A stretch of DNA of 64,000 nucleotides from Beaufortia kweichowensis (taxonomy: Eukaryota > Chordata > Actinopteri > Cypriniformes > Gastromyzontidae). The notes under the pieces were generated by a model, which worked only from the letters and a program-made list of their open reading frames with translations, was not told where the DNA came from and made no database searches. The stretch covers positions 21,916,295 through 21,980,294 of the forward strand of contig CM032795.1 in NCBI GenBank assembly GCA_019155185.1, read 5' to 3'. Positions 1 through 17,620 of this stretch are shown here, one piece after another. Made by a program: the position numbers and the translations under genes. Within the stretch, counting starts at the first letter, position 1. Every line of letters begins with the position of its first letter.

Positions 1-1089
1 AATAACACAACACAGTAAATAACAACACATCAACTGCACACAGATATAAACAATAAACTCAAGGAATAAATCTCAGTCATCACTGCAGGCTGATGTTGAA
101 TGAGAAAACTACTACACACATGACAGCTGAAAAGAGCACAACACCACCAGCATCATGATATCTTCCACTCCTCCGTCCCTCACACATTATAACACATACT
201 ACCTAAATAGTCATTTTAAAATATGTGACCCATATAAGTTTATTCACACACACATCAGCTTCATCTGTGATTTATTGTCATCTGCAGCTGAACACTTTAG
301 TTGCTCAATTAAATCACTCATCATTTCATTATTCAGTGGATTTATTCATCAAATCTTTCAGTCTGTTGAACAAAAGCCAAACACAGACACAACTGAACAC
401 ACAACACATCTGAGGATTCAGTGTGTGTGTGTGTGTTTAGTGCAGGACACACACACACACACACACGTTCATAAATGATTATAAACACCTGGAACATTCT
501 TCACACTGTAGTACTGTGGGAAAACATCATAAAGAAATGAAACACAGCTGCTTTACTGACCTGATATAAACACACGGCTGTCTAATAAAAACAAACAAAC
601 ACACTGTGTCTTACAGTAACACACTTCACACACTTCTTATAAAAGCATTCATAGACTTTCACTACAGTTCATTTTCTTGGGGTTAAATGGCTCAATATTT
701 CACATTTAAAAACAAATAAGCTTTTACAGTTCCTCTCCTACAACCTACAACAATTCTTTAAACATGTTTTTAATGTCCCAGATATAGTATAAATGTCTCT
801 AAAGTGGAAGGAAAGACATACAGACAGACTTTGACAAGCGATTGATGACAGAATAAATATACAGATGAACATGAAGATCATCTCAGCTGTACAGTAGTGT
901 CTCAGATACACAATAATGCTTCATTTGTTTAATCTGGTTATAGCCGGCGCTCAGCCAGACAGTAAATGCATCACAGGGGGTCATTCAATAACACATTATG
1001 AGTCACATGTGTTGTGAATCTAAAGCATATCACAACAACTTCACACAACACAACTTTCCATCAAGTATTCCAACTCCAGCATGATCAAA

Positions 1090-1480
1090 GAGCACAAACC
1101 TTCTGACATTTTATACTACACGACCTGTCAAAAATGTAGACACAATAGACAAAAATGTTTCCCATGATCTTAAAAATCTTTTATTCTGAAGGTGTAGATT
1201 TTAATGTTTGAAATTACTTTTGTAGACAAAAATATAATTGTGCCAACACATTCATTTCTTTCATCAGAAAACTACAATTTTATTTTAAAAATATTTGTGA
1301 AATGGATGACTTGGATCAAATAATAAATAAAAATCAGCCAATAAGAGTTCAGCATAGATAGAAATTCCTTCAGTGTTGTTTAAAAAGCTTTAAACATGAT
1401 AAAATCTACTATCTGAAGATAATCACATATTTTTAATATTCTTTGTTATTTTGATGTGCATTAAAAAAAGCAAAACTTAA
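1090..1480 (-). repeat. dispersed repeat copy (shared with 57825-58180)
   Basis: Read on the minus strand, the segment contains 'tttgtctacaaaa', 'tttcaaacatt' and 'acacctt' in the same order as the plus strand of 57825-58180, where 'tttgtctacaaaa', 'tttcaaacatt' and 'acacttt' occur. The outer end carries a 'gtcaaa' motif next to 'tgtagacac'. The two copies have diverged substantially. The family is probably an old DNA transposon or nonautonomous derivative, but I cannot name it. Confidence 0.5.
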
Positions 1481-3094
1481 AGTGTTGTTGATGCATCTAA
1501 AATAGCAAATACTGTCCAAATATCCCACCCAGCCATCATTTTTGACATTTAAATAAATGGTACATGTTATTTATTTTGTTCACCTCTCATTTGTCGTGTA
1601 TTATATGTATTTTTCACTGCCGGCTCATCTCATATGATCTCACTTATATCATGTCTAAAGCAAGACTGAAGCGAGTCTTATTCCATCAGCTATTGACTTA
1701 AAGACATAATGAATAAAGAATCTAACACACAGAGAGAACGAGGTGCAGTAGAGATTTACTACATTAAAACTGATGTCAGCTCAAGTCCCTCGTGATCAAT
1801 TCAGAGCGTATGTCAATGTCACTCCTCTGCGGGTCACAATCAGGTTAAAAGCATGAGCCCCGCCCCTCCAGAATAACATCATTTCTCTTTACTGTAATCA
1901 AACTATGAAGCCTGACGATATCAGACACAAGCTCTTATAACCTTTACTGTGTTCCAAAACATGAAATCTTTACAAAAGACGTTTATTAATCAATAATAAT
2001 GTTCACGTTTAGCCTTTGTACAAGGTTCTGTAAGAATCTATAGTCTGTCCCGACCCAGATTCCACTCCATAATAGATGTTTGATCATGTGCATTTCCCTA
2101 AATGGCTTTATTATCATAGAGATGAAGAGAGTCAACAGTTATGTTTTTAGATCTAGACCATTTGGGATGATCACATCCTGAGCAAATGGTCTCCAATTGT
2201 AAAATGGGTGTGGGACACAGAGAACCATCTCAGATAATAGTGTGTCAGGACTTCATTAACATACAGATGACCGATGTTACGACAGGAGCGACTTCATTTA
2301 CATTAAGGGTAGAACAATGTATTTGTATAAAAGGTTTGAGTTTAGGATGTTCGGGGTTCATTCTGACCCCAAAGTGCATCACGTACTGCAACACTTCAAT
2401 AAACTACTTCTTCATTGAGAGATCTTCTGCATCTTTAGCGTTTATTCTTACAGTTCAAGCCAAAAGCACAGTTTGACCACTACACCATGGTACTCCATGA
2501 TGCTTAACACAAGGTTATCTACAGGAAACACCTAAACAGTGTTCTTTAATAAAAAAACTAATAAATGAATGAAAATTATATTTGAGAAAACTGCAGACTA
2601 CATAACAATAAATCAGCAGTCTGTAAGTTTTGATCACCTGTTTGAAACATTATATAGCAGGTTACTTTATGATTTTATAAGCTTTACAAATCATTGTAAG
2701 TTATTTTTAAGGTTGTTACCGACTGCAGCGCATGATGTGTGTTTGGTATTGTGTCGGTCTACACAAGCAGAATAAATTAGACTGACTCTCTGCTGACGGT
2801 GTATGTGAGCTCACACAGCGCAGCATTTCCAGTTTCTAATCCATTAACTTTCCATTTCATTAACTCTAAACCGGATCATTACTGGAGGTAAAAGCAGTCC
2901 TGAGACTCAATCCTCGACTCAGCTCTTTACAAACACTGAAAACCAGCAGAATCCTGTGAGTAACGCTCTCTCAGCATATCTGTTACAGCAACAACACACA
3001 CATTTAACATAATCTCGCTTCCTTTTTACTAGAAATACATCGTCATATTAAGGAAACGGATCAAAATAAATGATGCTACGGCTATGATGCAAGA

Positions 3095-3170
3095 GAGTTT
3101 TGGGTGGTTGTCAGGGTGTTGCTATGGTGACCTGAGTCGTTGCCAAGGCATTGCTAAGGTGTTGCACATT
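3095..3170. repeat. 'gttgctatg' family dispersed repeat
   Basis: This is a short run of 'gtgttgctatgg', 'gttgccaagg' and 'attgctaaggtgttg' motifs. The same word family occurs at 33315-33400. Such runs are common in cyprinid genomes. They resemble RFX X-boxes by chance of sequence, but there is no ciliary gene next to this copy. Confidence 0.5.
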
Positions 3171-3450
3171 GTCCGATGTCCCCTGTGATATTCTTCAGGC
3201 AAAGATCTGATCACTAAACACATGCTGACATTTAACACTTAGAAAGAGCAACAGTGATGCATTAATAAACTGACACACACCCAACTTTATGCGTCTCAAC
3301 CTGCCAATATGAATTATTATATAATGCATTTGACATGTGGATGACTAACAAGCAGTTATATAATAAAAACACAAACTTTGAAATGTCAGGAACACACAGC
3401 TCTTCAAAGCAGCTCTGCTGTCTCTGTCTGACATGATAAACAGCCTGTAA

Positions 3451-3522
3451 CACACACACACACACGCACACACACACACACGCACGCACACACACATGCA
3501 CACACACACACACATGCACACA
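3451..3522. repeat. (CA)n microsatellite
   Basis: This is an imperfect (CA)n array with CG and TG interruptions, in mcc intron sequence. A second, longer array follows 80 bases downstream. Confidence 0.9.
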
Positions 3523-3599
3523 CCGCTAATATACCCGCCTGGCTGACAACATCATGTCAGAGGTGCAGCCCGACAGGAATGCTGGGAAACATTTCTGAC

Positions 3600-3656
3600 A
3601 CACGCACGCACACACACACGCACACACACACGCACACACACACGCACACACACACG

Positions 3657-3730
<74 letters not shown>

Positions 3731-3733
3731 CAC
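3600..3733. repeat. (CA)n microsatellite with periodic CG
   Basis: This CA array has 'acacacacacg' interruptions at a regular spacing in its first half, giving a higher-order unit of about 14 bases. The artificial Cys-Val and His-Thr repeat open frames across it are not genes. Confidence 0.9.
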
Positions 3734-6700
3734 AGAGCCGCATACCTCTCCAGTGTCTCGCATTTTCCCTGTCGTCTCTCGCCAGCGCGTTCACCTCTGA
3801 TCGGCACGCTGATACGAGGTCTCGTCTCTCTCGTTGTGTTTGTTGCTGGTAATTTTGTTACACAACACGGACACACACTCCTGACTGACTCTTCACATGT
3901 GAATGATAAAGGCTCTGGTGTGGATCACAGAGAATACACACACTTCACTTCCTTTAGCTGTTTACGTCGCCCTTTCCTTCCTGTCAGGATAGGGAGGGAT
4001 CGTCTGCATGCTTGTGTTATTTTTCTGCTGTCTTGAGTACTTGAGGTCCATCGTTATGAGTATACCAGCTAACAACACATATAATACAACTTAAACATGA
4101 ACAAAATAACTAACATATACCATTTACTCAAACCTCATGAAATGATGAAGATGTAGTGAATGGTTGTGAATGGTTCTTTACAACTCGACTGGTTAATGAC
4201 CATCATCTCAATATGATCCAAAGTGTGCACCGTCATCACCTCACAGTATGAGCTCAATGTCACTTCCTGTTCTCTTCCCAGCACTTCCTGTTTCCATCTC
4301 CTGTCCTACCCCTAATAAAAGAAAAGACTTAAGACACTGGAACATCTGCTTTCTTTGCTCGTCTCCCTACAGCTACACACATTTCTCAGAGGTCAAAGGT
4401 CACAATACAAGGACATCAGAGAAAACATCTTTAACAAGAACAAAGTGACAGAATACACAGACACTGAGCTCATATTATGATGGTTTGTTGGATGTTGTTG
4501 GACACTACCACACACAAACTGAAATGCTGAAACATACACAACACATATCTGCTAAATATATAAAACACTGACATCGGATGAAAGATATGTCCATGTTAAC
4601 CATTATATGATATTAATGTTAGTGTATATTCACAGCAGTTGCTCTCAGAAACAGCTCTGGGTGTGTTAGTTAATTGCAGTAAATTGATTTGTTGAAGTGT
4701 TTCCGTGAAAACTGAATAAAAATGATTCACAGACTACTGATGAGTCATTTATAAAGCTGTTGACTTTATTTTGATCTTCTGCACTGAATTAATGAAAAAA
4801 TAACTGCAGAATGAATACCAACATATTTACAGCTGACAGACAAATTCAATCTTTAGTTTTTCACACATTTATATTATATATGTATCACCAACTAAACAAA
4901 CCATGTGTAACGTGAAAGGACAGTGTGTTGTGTGTTTGTGTGTTCATAGACAGAATCACAATCTGTCATTGTAAAGATCATCATCAGGAAACAGATCTCC
5001 ACCCTGTATGTCAGACGGAAAACAATAACAATCATTTCCATATTACACAGAAAAATACAGCCGTTCAAATGAAACCCAGTTTGGATAAAGTTGACTGAAT
5101 CTGCAATTGAAAACAAGTGTTGCTTGAAAACTGCATGTAGCTCTGAATCTCATTAGGTTTGTTTAAGCAGATCGTTATATAAATAAACACCGAGTGAAAG
5201 GAAAATCTATTTCAATCCAAAATATATCAGGAAATACAAAGACCTGGAACTCTACTGTACGTCTCATGTGTCTGTAAATGTTTTCATGAAAACAGAACAA
5301 ATGTACAAATGATACAAAATCATTTCAGTTCTGTGTAGGAAACTCAAACTCAACATTTTGCTCCGATGACTGAGCAATGATCATACACATGCCTGCGAAC
5401 TAAAACCCTGAGATAAACTTCAGCCAATCAGAGTTAAGCTTACAAAACCCCATGATTCAAGAGCGTTCTTCTTCATGATGAATGCAGTCAGTCAGAGAGA
5501 TCTACAGCGGTGAAATAAAGAGAATGTTGTGCTCATATGAAGCACAAGAGCTGGAGCTGTGTGAAAACTGAATCACGTCTCTAATGCTTTCCAAAGGCAG
5601 CGACACACTCCAGCATCTGCTCGAATGGTATAAATAGACCGAGAGAAACATAAAGAGTCGCTCTATATTCAGATTTACTGCACTGACGAAAATCTAATAA
5701 CATCATCTGATAGAAGTGCTACAGGATTACAGATTAATACAATGTGCTCTTCATTTACTAAACAATGAGGATTTTAAAGAGATGTGTTTATTAAACTTCA
5801 TCATTGTATTCTTATCCATAACATTCCATATTCATCATTAATAAAAATAAATAAATAACTAGTATGTTGCTTCTCAAAAACACGTGTTCTTTTTCATCAC
5901 AGGACTTTGGTAAAACATGAACAGATGATTCAATATATTGATAATAAATACATTCTCTGAGAATTTATATTTCAAGATTTGACTGAAAACGTCCATAACA
6001 CTGAAACTGCCCAAATACTATAAATGTCATGTGATGAATGATGACAGAATCATCACAGACACACACAATATCTAAAGCAGTCATGGCAAATCAAGTTCAT
6101 TTGATGCTTTTGAGAGTCATTAAAAACATTAGCCACTGGTCAAATATCTACTATTACATAATACAATATTTGCACCGTATTTAGTTTATTTGGTGAACCT
6201 TTAAACAGCAATCCATTAACATCATTAACTCCAGTCTACAAGTCTCAATGCCATCTTCAGACCGAGTTTAATAAATCAGGCTTTAAATGAATATAAAAAT
6301 GAAAGCCTCGTTTCATATCTACACTGGCTCATTGTTCACGCCTCCTGAAGCAGAAGCCTGTAAATTTTGCCGGAGACCCGATCTAACCCTCTTTCCTGTC
6401 CCGTGAGTTTGTCTTGCCATCAGAAGATCTATAAATCAAAGCGGCAGCTCGCTCGGGTCGTCAAAACACAACCTGAACGCTGACGCCACTTTCAGCATCT
6501 CCATCACATCCGTCAGAGAGCTGACTACTGCATCAGTCGTGACGGAGCGTTTGTCAGTCTGATGGAGGACCGGCTCTCCAGATGCCAGTAAATCTGTGAA
6601 CATTAGTACACTGAACTAGCGTGAGGATTGAGATCACTTACATTCTGACAGTCAGGTGACAGGACAAGAGAAAATGAGCTCAGTCTTACATCTTAAAGGT

Positions 6701-9055
6701 TGGACTGAGAACAAGAATTACACTCATAAGGACCAATTAAATTTTGTCCCAGGACAGATGAAATTTAGCAACAGCCCGTCTGAAACTAAAAAAAGAAAAG
6801 AAACCACTAGAAAGTTAAAGTTGGGAAAAAATCTGCAGGATTAAATGTTACTTCATTTCTACAATTTAGTAACTTTTGAACTTTAAAACACTTGGAAAAT
6901 GTCAGAGATTTCAAAATTCATATAGATCAAACTTAAAAACACTGGATCATATGATATAAAGATATTTAAACAAATGACTGACATGAAATATCCACACATA
7001 ACAGATTAATAATACATGCTTGTGTATAATTCTGACTTTAACCAACAGACAATCTTGTCTCACTGAAATATAAAAGTAATTTATGTGTTATGTATGTGTT
7101 TCTACATCATTTTATTTTGAACATAACGGTGCACATGAATAGAATATTAAAATTCATTTTAAAGACATTAAGGGTTTATTGTAAGGGTATACAGTAGGTA
7201 TGTATAGTTTATGTATAATAGACATTATACAAGATAATATTCATATAATCAAATGTATATATAATAAATATAATTATCCTTGCCAAATAAGAAACGCATC
7301 ATATCTTTTCCATCAGAAAATATAAACCGGCTTTAATTTCATCACATGCTCCATGTTTAAGTAGAGAATCAGAAGAGAACGGAGGTCATTAAACGTGTTT
7401 TTCAGCTGTCTGATCAGAGATAAGAAGAGATTCATCAGTTTCTCATCTCAACATTAACCTGTCTGTCTCGAGGCTTTTGGACTTCACATCCACACCAGAA
7501 TGTTTCAAAGGTTTGAGCAGAAATCTTCACATCTTAAGAGGCTTTTTAAAGCTCAATACAGCTAGAAAACTAAATCAGCGTAAGAGGGCAAAGAGAGAGA
7601 TAAAAATAGACAGCGGCCCTGTGCTTATCAAACAACACTTGTACTTTTGGCTGTCTGCCTGCAGGGTGGAAGATAAAGACGAGTCTGTCTCATGTCTCCG
7701 GCCGGAGAGAACACTTCTGCAGCTTTTACCATTGAAATAGATCCATTGTTTTGTGTTCTTTTAATCTTAGAGAACCCTTTAGAGAACACACTAAACATAC
7801 ACATGCTTATAGTGAAGACGTGTTCCTCTAGTGCACACTCAACAGTGTTCTCTAGTGCACACTATAACACACACACTTCTATGTTTACAGCAACATACAA
7901 GAATCATCTAGCCAGACAAAACAAAATCCTATTTAAAGCTACAGTGTTTCATTTCTGCACGATTTCTCTTGAAGCACAGACAAGGTTAAAAGATGTCCGT
8001 TGTAATAGTTGCATAACACACATATAATCTTCAAGACATATCTAACACAATCCCACATCAATAGACATGAACCGCTGTAAACATCCTCAAGCTTTTATTC
8101 CCTCGACCACACAATCAGCGTTACTTGACAAGTACCAGCTGTTCCCATCTGAAGATTTCAGACAAACACGTGCTCGGACAATTAAAAGGTTACGCTAGCT
8201 CGTGCACACTGAAGATGTTCTCTATTAAGTGTTGTTTTCATGTCATTCAGTGTTAGATGAGAGTAAAATCTCAAACAGACACAACTCATAAAACACACGT
8301 GAGCTCACAGACAAGTTATTACAAGCAAGAAGTGAGATGTAATGAAGTCATTTCTGAGGGAAATACCCAAAGAGAAAATCTGCTCAACGGTAGATTAGTG
8401 GTTTTCAACTGGTTATAACACAACATCAGAATTATTTATGGTGCGATATTCTTCATTGTACAACATTTCTACAGTTTCATCCACATCATTGTGATGGATA
8501 AATGTGCAACAATAGACTATATTAGACACAAATGATGCATTATGAACGTGACATTTTCAGTCAAAACTTGAAATATAATTTCTCACAGAATGTATTTATT
8601 ATATTTGTTTATATTTTACTAAAGCCCTGTTGTTATCTATTTTAAAAATGAAATTCATTCATTCATTCATTCATTAATAATGAACATGGAATAGTTATCA
8701 TAACTATACATGATGACATAATGTTAAGCATCCTATCAGTAAAAACCATCAGCTGATATCAACTGGTCTAACTGGTAACCATCATCCTGCAAAACACTTT
8801 CAACAAGCTTCATATATCCTCCTAATGCATGAATACTGAATGTAATTCCTCTGAGAGCTTTTGCCATCCAGACATGACCAAACATACCTTCACTGTCATC
8901 TTCACCATAGCACAAATTGAACAACTTAAAAGACATTTAAAGACGTCCTGAGACGCATCTCTTTAGCGTGTTCATGCAAGCGAGGTGAGCAAGAGATGAC
9001 AGGATTGCTTTAGACACACGCTGCATTTCTCAAGGACAGCGATCAGACGTCTTAC

Positions 9056-9112
9056 CTCCTGTCCCTCCACTGCCGTTTCCCTGCCGGCGTTCACTGCCAA
9101 TCCAGAGTTCAT
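9056..9112 (-). CDS. mcc: mcc short isoform alternative first exon
   Basis: This 57-base minus-strand exon starts at an ATG (9112-9110) and runs 19 codons to a GTAAG donor at 9055. The peptide begins MNSGLAVNAGRE and ends EGQE. The human short MCC isoform also starts with a 19-residue unique exon beginning MNSG(V)A and joins the common coiled-coil exon in phase 0. The phase is 0 here too, as at the end of long-isoform exon 3 (14959), so both starts can splice to the same downstream exon, which is outside the window. It lies in long-isoform intron 3, implying an internal promoter in 9113-9420. No separate TATA box was seen. Confidence 0.8.
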
Positions 9113-9420
9113 GGTCCCTAAACTCTCCGAGCTAATCACGATTCCAGGGAGAGTAGCGCGAGCGCAAGGGCAGATGACTCAGATTAAAGAGAAACGCTTG
9201 TGTTCTCAGGTTCCTCCTGCCTCTGTAATCCACAAGAGCCGAGGAAAACTCATCCTGCATTCATCACGAAAATCCTGCAGTGCAACACCAACAGTAATCC
9301 ACACTAGAGCGAGTTAAATCCACACGCTGCTCCACACATTCCCAAAGCCAGCCGGAGACTCCCGGCAGCAGCTCTGTGCTGCTCCATCTCACACACACAC
9401 ACACAGTGAGAATGAGTGAG

Positions 9421-9859
<439 letters not shown>

Positions 9860-9901
9860 GGGGACCTGCTTGGGGCCTCACAGCTGCATGGGGCCACAGG
9901 A

Positions 9902-9903
<2 letters not shown>

Positions 9904-9951
<48 letters not shown>
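9904..9951. repeat. (TG)n microsatellite
   Basis: This is a pure TG run of about 48 bases, 47 bases after the end of the GA array. A GC-rich single-copy spacer (9857-9903) separates the two. Confidence 0.95.
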
Positions 9952-9956
<5 letters not shown>

Positions 9957-10019
9957 AAACACATTTAGTCTTCACAAACATTCACTCTCTCTTCATGTCT
10001 AACTCACTGACTCTTTCTT

Positions 10020-10195
10020 CTGCAGAGCACAAAAGAAGATATTTTGAGAAAAGTCTTTTGTGGTTTTGTGTTTATACAATATTCTTCAAAATATCTTCTT
10101 TTATGTTCTGCAGAAAAAAAGAAACTAATACAGGTTTGACATGAGGGTGAATAAATGATGAAGAATTCTTATTTTTGGATGAACTATCCCTTTAA
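10020..10195 (+). repeat. foldback dispersed repeat
   Basis: The segment 10020-10047 (starting ctgcagagcac) pairs with 10086-10113 as a near-perfect inverted repeat of 28 bases with a 38-base loop. It is followed by 'acatgagggtgaataaatga' and 'gaactatcccttt', the tail of a repeat very common in cyprinid DNA. A related tail occurs at 60297-60410, and a diverged one near 10612-10700. Confidence 0.65.
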
Positions 10196-10963
10196 AATGG
10201 CCGTATCATTTATCTCTGTATTATTTCTGTGTTTCTCTTTTGTCTTTGAGAGAGACAGTGGCCGAGTTCCAGAGCTCTCTCTCTCTCTCTCTCTAATGTA
10301 TTATATATCTCTCTCTATCTTGACTCAGACATAATTCAGGTGTGTGTCATTGTGTTAAACAAATCTTCATTAAACAGTCTGTCTGTACAGATGAAAATCT
10401 GCTTTAATCTCAATGTGATATGAGCTGCTTACACACACAGAGACATTAAACTGTAAATGTGTTTGTGTGTGTTGTTTGAAGCACAGAGATACAGCAACGG
10501 TGTATTTACAGCTCAAATGCAGCAAATATTGATGTTTCTATACGCTATAGTGGATATAATTCAACAGCTCCCTCTAGTGAAGTGCTCAGATGAGCTTTAC
10601 ACATTTAAAGAGACAGAGTATTCATTTACTCACCCTGAGAAATCTGAAAAACTCATACAGGTTTGGAACGACATGACGGTTAATAAATGATGACAGAATT
10701 GTGATATTTGGCTGATGTATTATTGTGTCCACACAAAGTAAATGCTAACATAAGGTTTATTTTGAAATCTAATCCTTCTAATGCAATAATGAGAGATCAT
10801 ATGTTAGTTATTTTATAGTAAAGAGATGTTCTTAGACATGATGCTGATATGGTTCTTGTAGAAAACTACAGATTTATTATGAATAATTATGAATATATTT
10901 ATTTATATATATGAATATAAAATATAAATGTACTATATTACAATAGTTTATTAGTCTAACTGT

Positions 10964-14958
<3,995 letters not shown>

Positions 14959-17513
14959 CGTATTGGCCAGGTCCAGATAACTGCCGGTGCGGTTGACCTG
15001 CGGCTGTGACAGGAGCTGATGAAATCCAGCTGAAGATTCCAGTACACCGGGTCGATCTAGAAGTTTGTGAATGAGAGGCGAGTTCTCCTGCGGTTGTGTT
15101 GAGAACTGCAGATCTGGAGTCAGTAAATCTCTCGCTCCAGAATCATATTCCCAACTCTCTCGAGCTCCTGAAACAATAAACATACAACATCTGTCAGGAC
15201 AATTTAAACGCTAAAACTAAATGTACACAGAACGTAAACGGAGGGATAGTCTGTCTGACCGTATGGTCACATCACTCAAGAAATAGACTGATGAAACAAT
15301 GCTGTCTATACAAACATTGGTGGACTCATTTTAGATGGAATACAGAATAATCAACGTAACTTATTAATGTGTAGTAAAGGTGATTTCACAATGACATTAA
15401 AGTTCAACACACCTAAACTATTTTCACTGCTGGTTGGCCATGAAGCAATGTGTTTGTGATGTTTCCTCCTCTCGGAGTCACTGGAGAGAACAGATAGCTG
15501 TCCTTCTTCCTTACGGATCTCATTGACCAGCTGCATACGACAGCGTGTGAAGTCCTCGAAAGAAATCTTTCCCCGTTCATCTGCTCCGAGCTGACCCATG
15601 ATCTCAGCGACGGACTCTTCCATGTTCAGCTGCCGGCAGACCATCAGCAAATCATTACTGACAGAGAGAAAACATTACAAATTATCTTTATTATATTCTG
15701 CAAAAAAAAACCTAATATTTGTTTTATTTTACATTTCTTATTTAACACACATCTATTTATGTACAAAAAACATGAATACATAACCTCAACAAAAGAATGA
15801 ACTGTGAATGTGAACTATGCATGGAAATCTTTCTTGTTTTATAGACTGAATATATTATTATAAAAGCACATTAGATCATTTTGTTCTTCACATGGATCTA
15901 GCTTTTGATCTTCCCTGTCTGCAGTTTTGCATTTTAGGGCTGGATGATGTTGAATAAAAAAGCGACATGCAATAACTTACTAAATAATGCAATACAGGCC
16001 AATAAAGGAGTTTATTTTTCTGCATCAACCTAAAACTTTGACTATACAACTTTGAAATGGAATAGTAAAAGCATTCAGTTATACCATTACTAAATGTGTG
16101 ATATTCTAGAACTGCATTATGGTTTATTTTCTCTACATCCCAAAATGCTCATGTACAAAGTTATGGATAAAAATTAAAACAGATAAATAGATTAAACATA
16201 CAGTCTCACTGATGAATTGTGACCCTGTCTGTGAAAAGCAAAGTCTCAAAATCAAATGATGAGATAACAAGCATCAAAGTTATATCTTCACAGAATGATT
16301 TTACATAATGTAGGATGATTTTACGTATAAATCACAAAAAACTACAGGGTTTTCAAAGGGTCTAAAAACTTGCTTTTTAAAATCTCTTTAGGGACATTAA
16401 AGTCATTGTATGTGATGCTTTTTTACATTATATTGGGTGTATATTGGGTTCACTTAGGTTACTCTTATTTTGCATTAACATTAAAGTGTTTTTAGGATTT
16501 GATATTTTCAGATGAGTTCATTAGTAAAACAAAGCCCATATTCTGACTATAACAACACTTTGAAAATCCTGAATGTTAACTGAGATTTTCTTTACACTTG
16601 AGGTGTCAGAGACCGAAATAGTGTGTTGGTAAAAACAAAGACAACAGCAGCAAGAACAATCAAAACAAGAGTATTGGGCTAGCAACGCAAAGGTTGTGTG
16701 TTTCATCAACAAACAAACTGATAAAGAACATGTATAAATACAAAACGAAAACACTAATAATGAGAAGAATCAGTCATGCATTTATCAGAAATGTAATATA
16801 TCCAGTATAATGACACACATCTCAGCATACATGCATTCATTTTATATGCAGAAACGGACGTAATGTGTTTTATTAGTGTTTGTAACATGTCAAGTTAAAA
16901 TGTATGTCTATAAGCAGTGAATGTAAGATGAAAGATGGTGTTTAAGAAGCTCCGAAAACGAAACAACGTGTAAGAAGTTTAGAAAGTCGAGCGGATGAGT
17001 TTACGGTTGCGGCGTTTTACGGTCACTTCCGGTGATGAAGCGAACAAACAAACAAACACACAAACATACAATGTTTATAAATCGTTTGTGTGTGACCTGT
17101 TATGAGTTTGTTTCCCAAGATAATTGTGTCGAGACCGTTCACTGAAACTGTGACGATACGCGTGTGCGCAGCGCTGACTGATCGCCGTATGGAAGTATCG
17201 CGAGAGCGACTTAAAAGCGCCGCTTTCGACTCGCTCTCGCGATACTTTATTGTCACGAGTCGATCGGTCTTCGCAGCGCAGTATGAAGTTGAAAACACGC
17301 CTTTTGTATGAAGCGCTCGTGACGTTACTCCGCGCGTGAACTTTTCACCGTGCTTGTGCGTGCGTGCGCGCGTGCGTGTGTGTTTTCTGACCGGTTAATG
17401 AATCCGTCCCCGTCCCCGTCGCATGTCTGAAACAGCCGCCGCACGCGCTCCTCTTCCGCGGTGCTGGACGAGTCGCTGCTGCCGCTGCTGCCGCTCGCCT
17501 CCGCCGCCATCAT
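14959..17513 (-). CDS. mcc: mcc long isoform, exons 1-3 (5' part)
   Basis: MCC is a coiled-coil scaffold regulating Wnt signalling and cell migration; its long isoform adds an N-terminal EF-hand region. Exons on the minus strand are 17513-17392 (ATG at 17513), 15657-15413 and 15167-14959. Junctions are GT-AG and the phases agree (1 base carried across junction 2, phase 0 at the end). Exon 1 encodes a short Ser/Gly/Ala-rich leader and EF-hand loop DGDGDGFIN. Exon 2 continues with LLMVCRQLNMEESVAEIM, a second degenerate EF-hand and IASWPTSSENSLG. Exon 3 gives ARESWEYDSGARDL and ends YLDLANT. These match the vertebrate MCC long form as I recall it. The coiled-coil exons lie beyond the left edge. 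Exon 1 is in GC-rich DNA that probably contains the promoter. Confidence 0.92.
17164..17281. repeat. foldback element, copy A (mcc intron 1)
   Basis: A perfect 16-base inverted repeat, AGTATCGCGAGAGCGA at 17194-17209 and its complement at 17231-17246, is nested inside a looser inverted repeat beginning tgcgcagcg on the left and ending cgcagcgca on the right. The loop contains a further aaagcg/cgcttt pair. Copy B at 31018-31131 shares the outer and inner words. It starts about 110 bases inside mcc intron 1. It also supplies two 'tctcgcga' words. Confidence 0.7.
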
Positions 17514-17620
17514 GAACGCACGCGAGCGCGCACCCGATCCATCCTTCAGCAGGCGCGTGGGGCGTTTCTCAGAGTGGGTCGGGTTGCAAAAGTTGTAGTG
17601 GATCTACACTGGACTTCAGA
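17282..17620 (-). promoter_or_regulatory. probable mcc long-isoform promoter / CpG-rich region
   Basis: This GC- and CpG-rich stretch surrounds mcc exon 1, with runs such as gtgcgtgcgtgcgcgcgtgcg and a 'tgacgt' half CRE near 17319. There is no obvious TATA box upstream of the ATG. The CpG island position is inferred from base composition only, and the transcription start is unknown. Confidence 0.5.

Larger units (their letters stand above)
1..9055. other. mcc intron, no further exon seen
   Basis: This AT-rich stretch lies downstream of both mcc start exons and should be intron leading to the common coiled-coil exon, for which I found no candidate on the minus strand. It holds short CA runs (420-470), two CA arrays (3451-3522 and 3600-3733), a repeat of the 'gttgctatg' family (3095-3170), a dispersed repeat near 1090-1480 and a short (ATTC)n at about 8648-8675. 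Open frames here are short and lack recognisable domains. Confidence 0.6.

Noticed and set aside
8736..8936. 66-codon minus-strand open frame starting MSFKLFNLCYGEDD, with a fairly protein-like composition
   Set aside because: No family recognised, no paired exon, and it lies in an mcc intron; it does not match the MCC coiled-coil region. A translated search would settle it.
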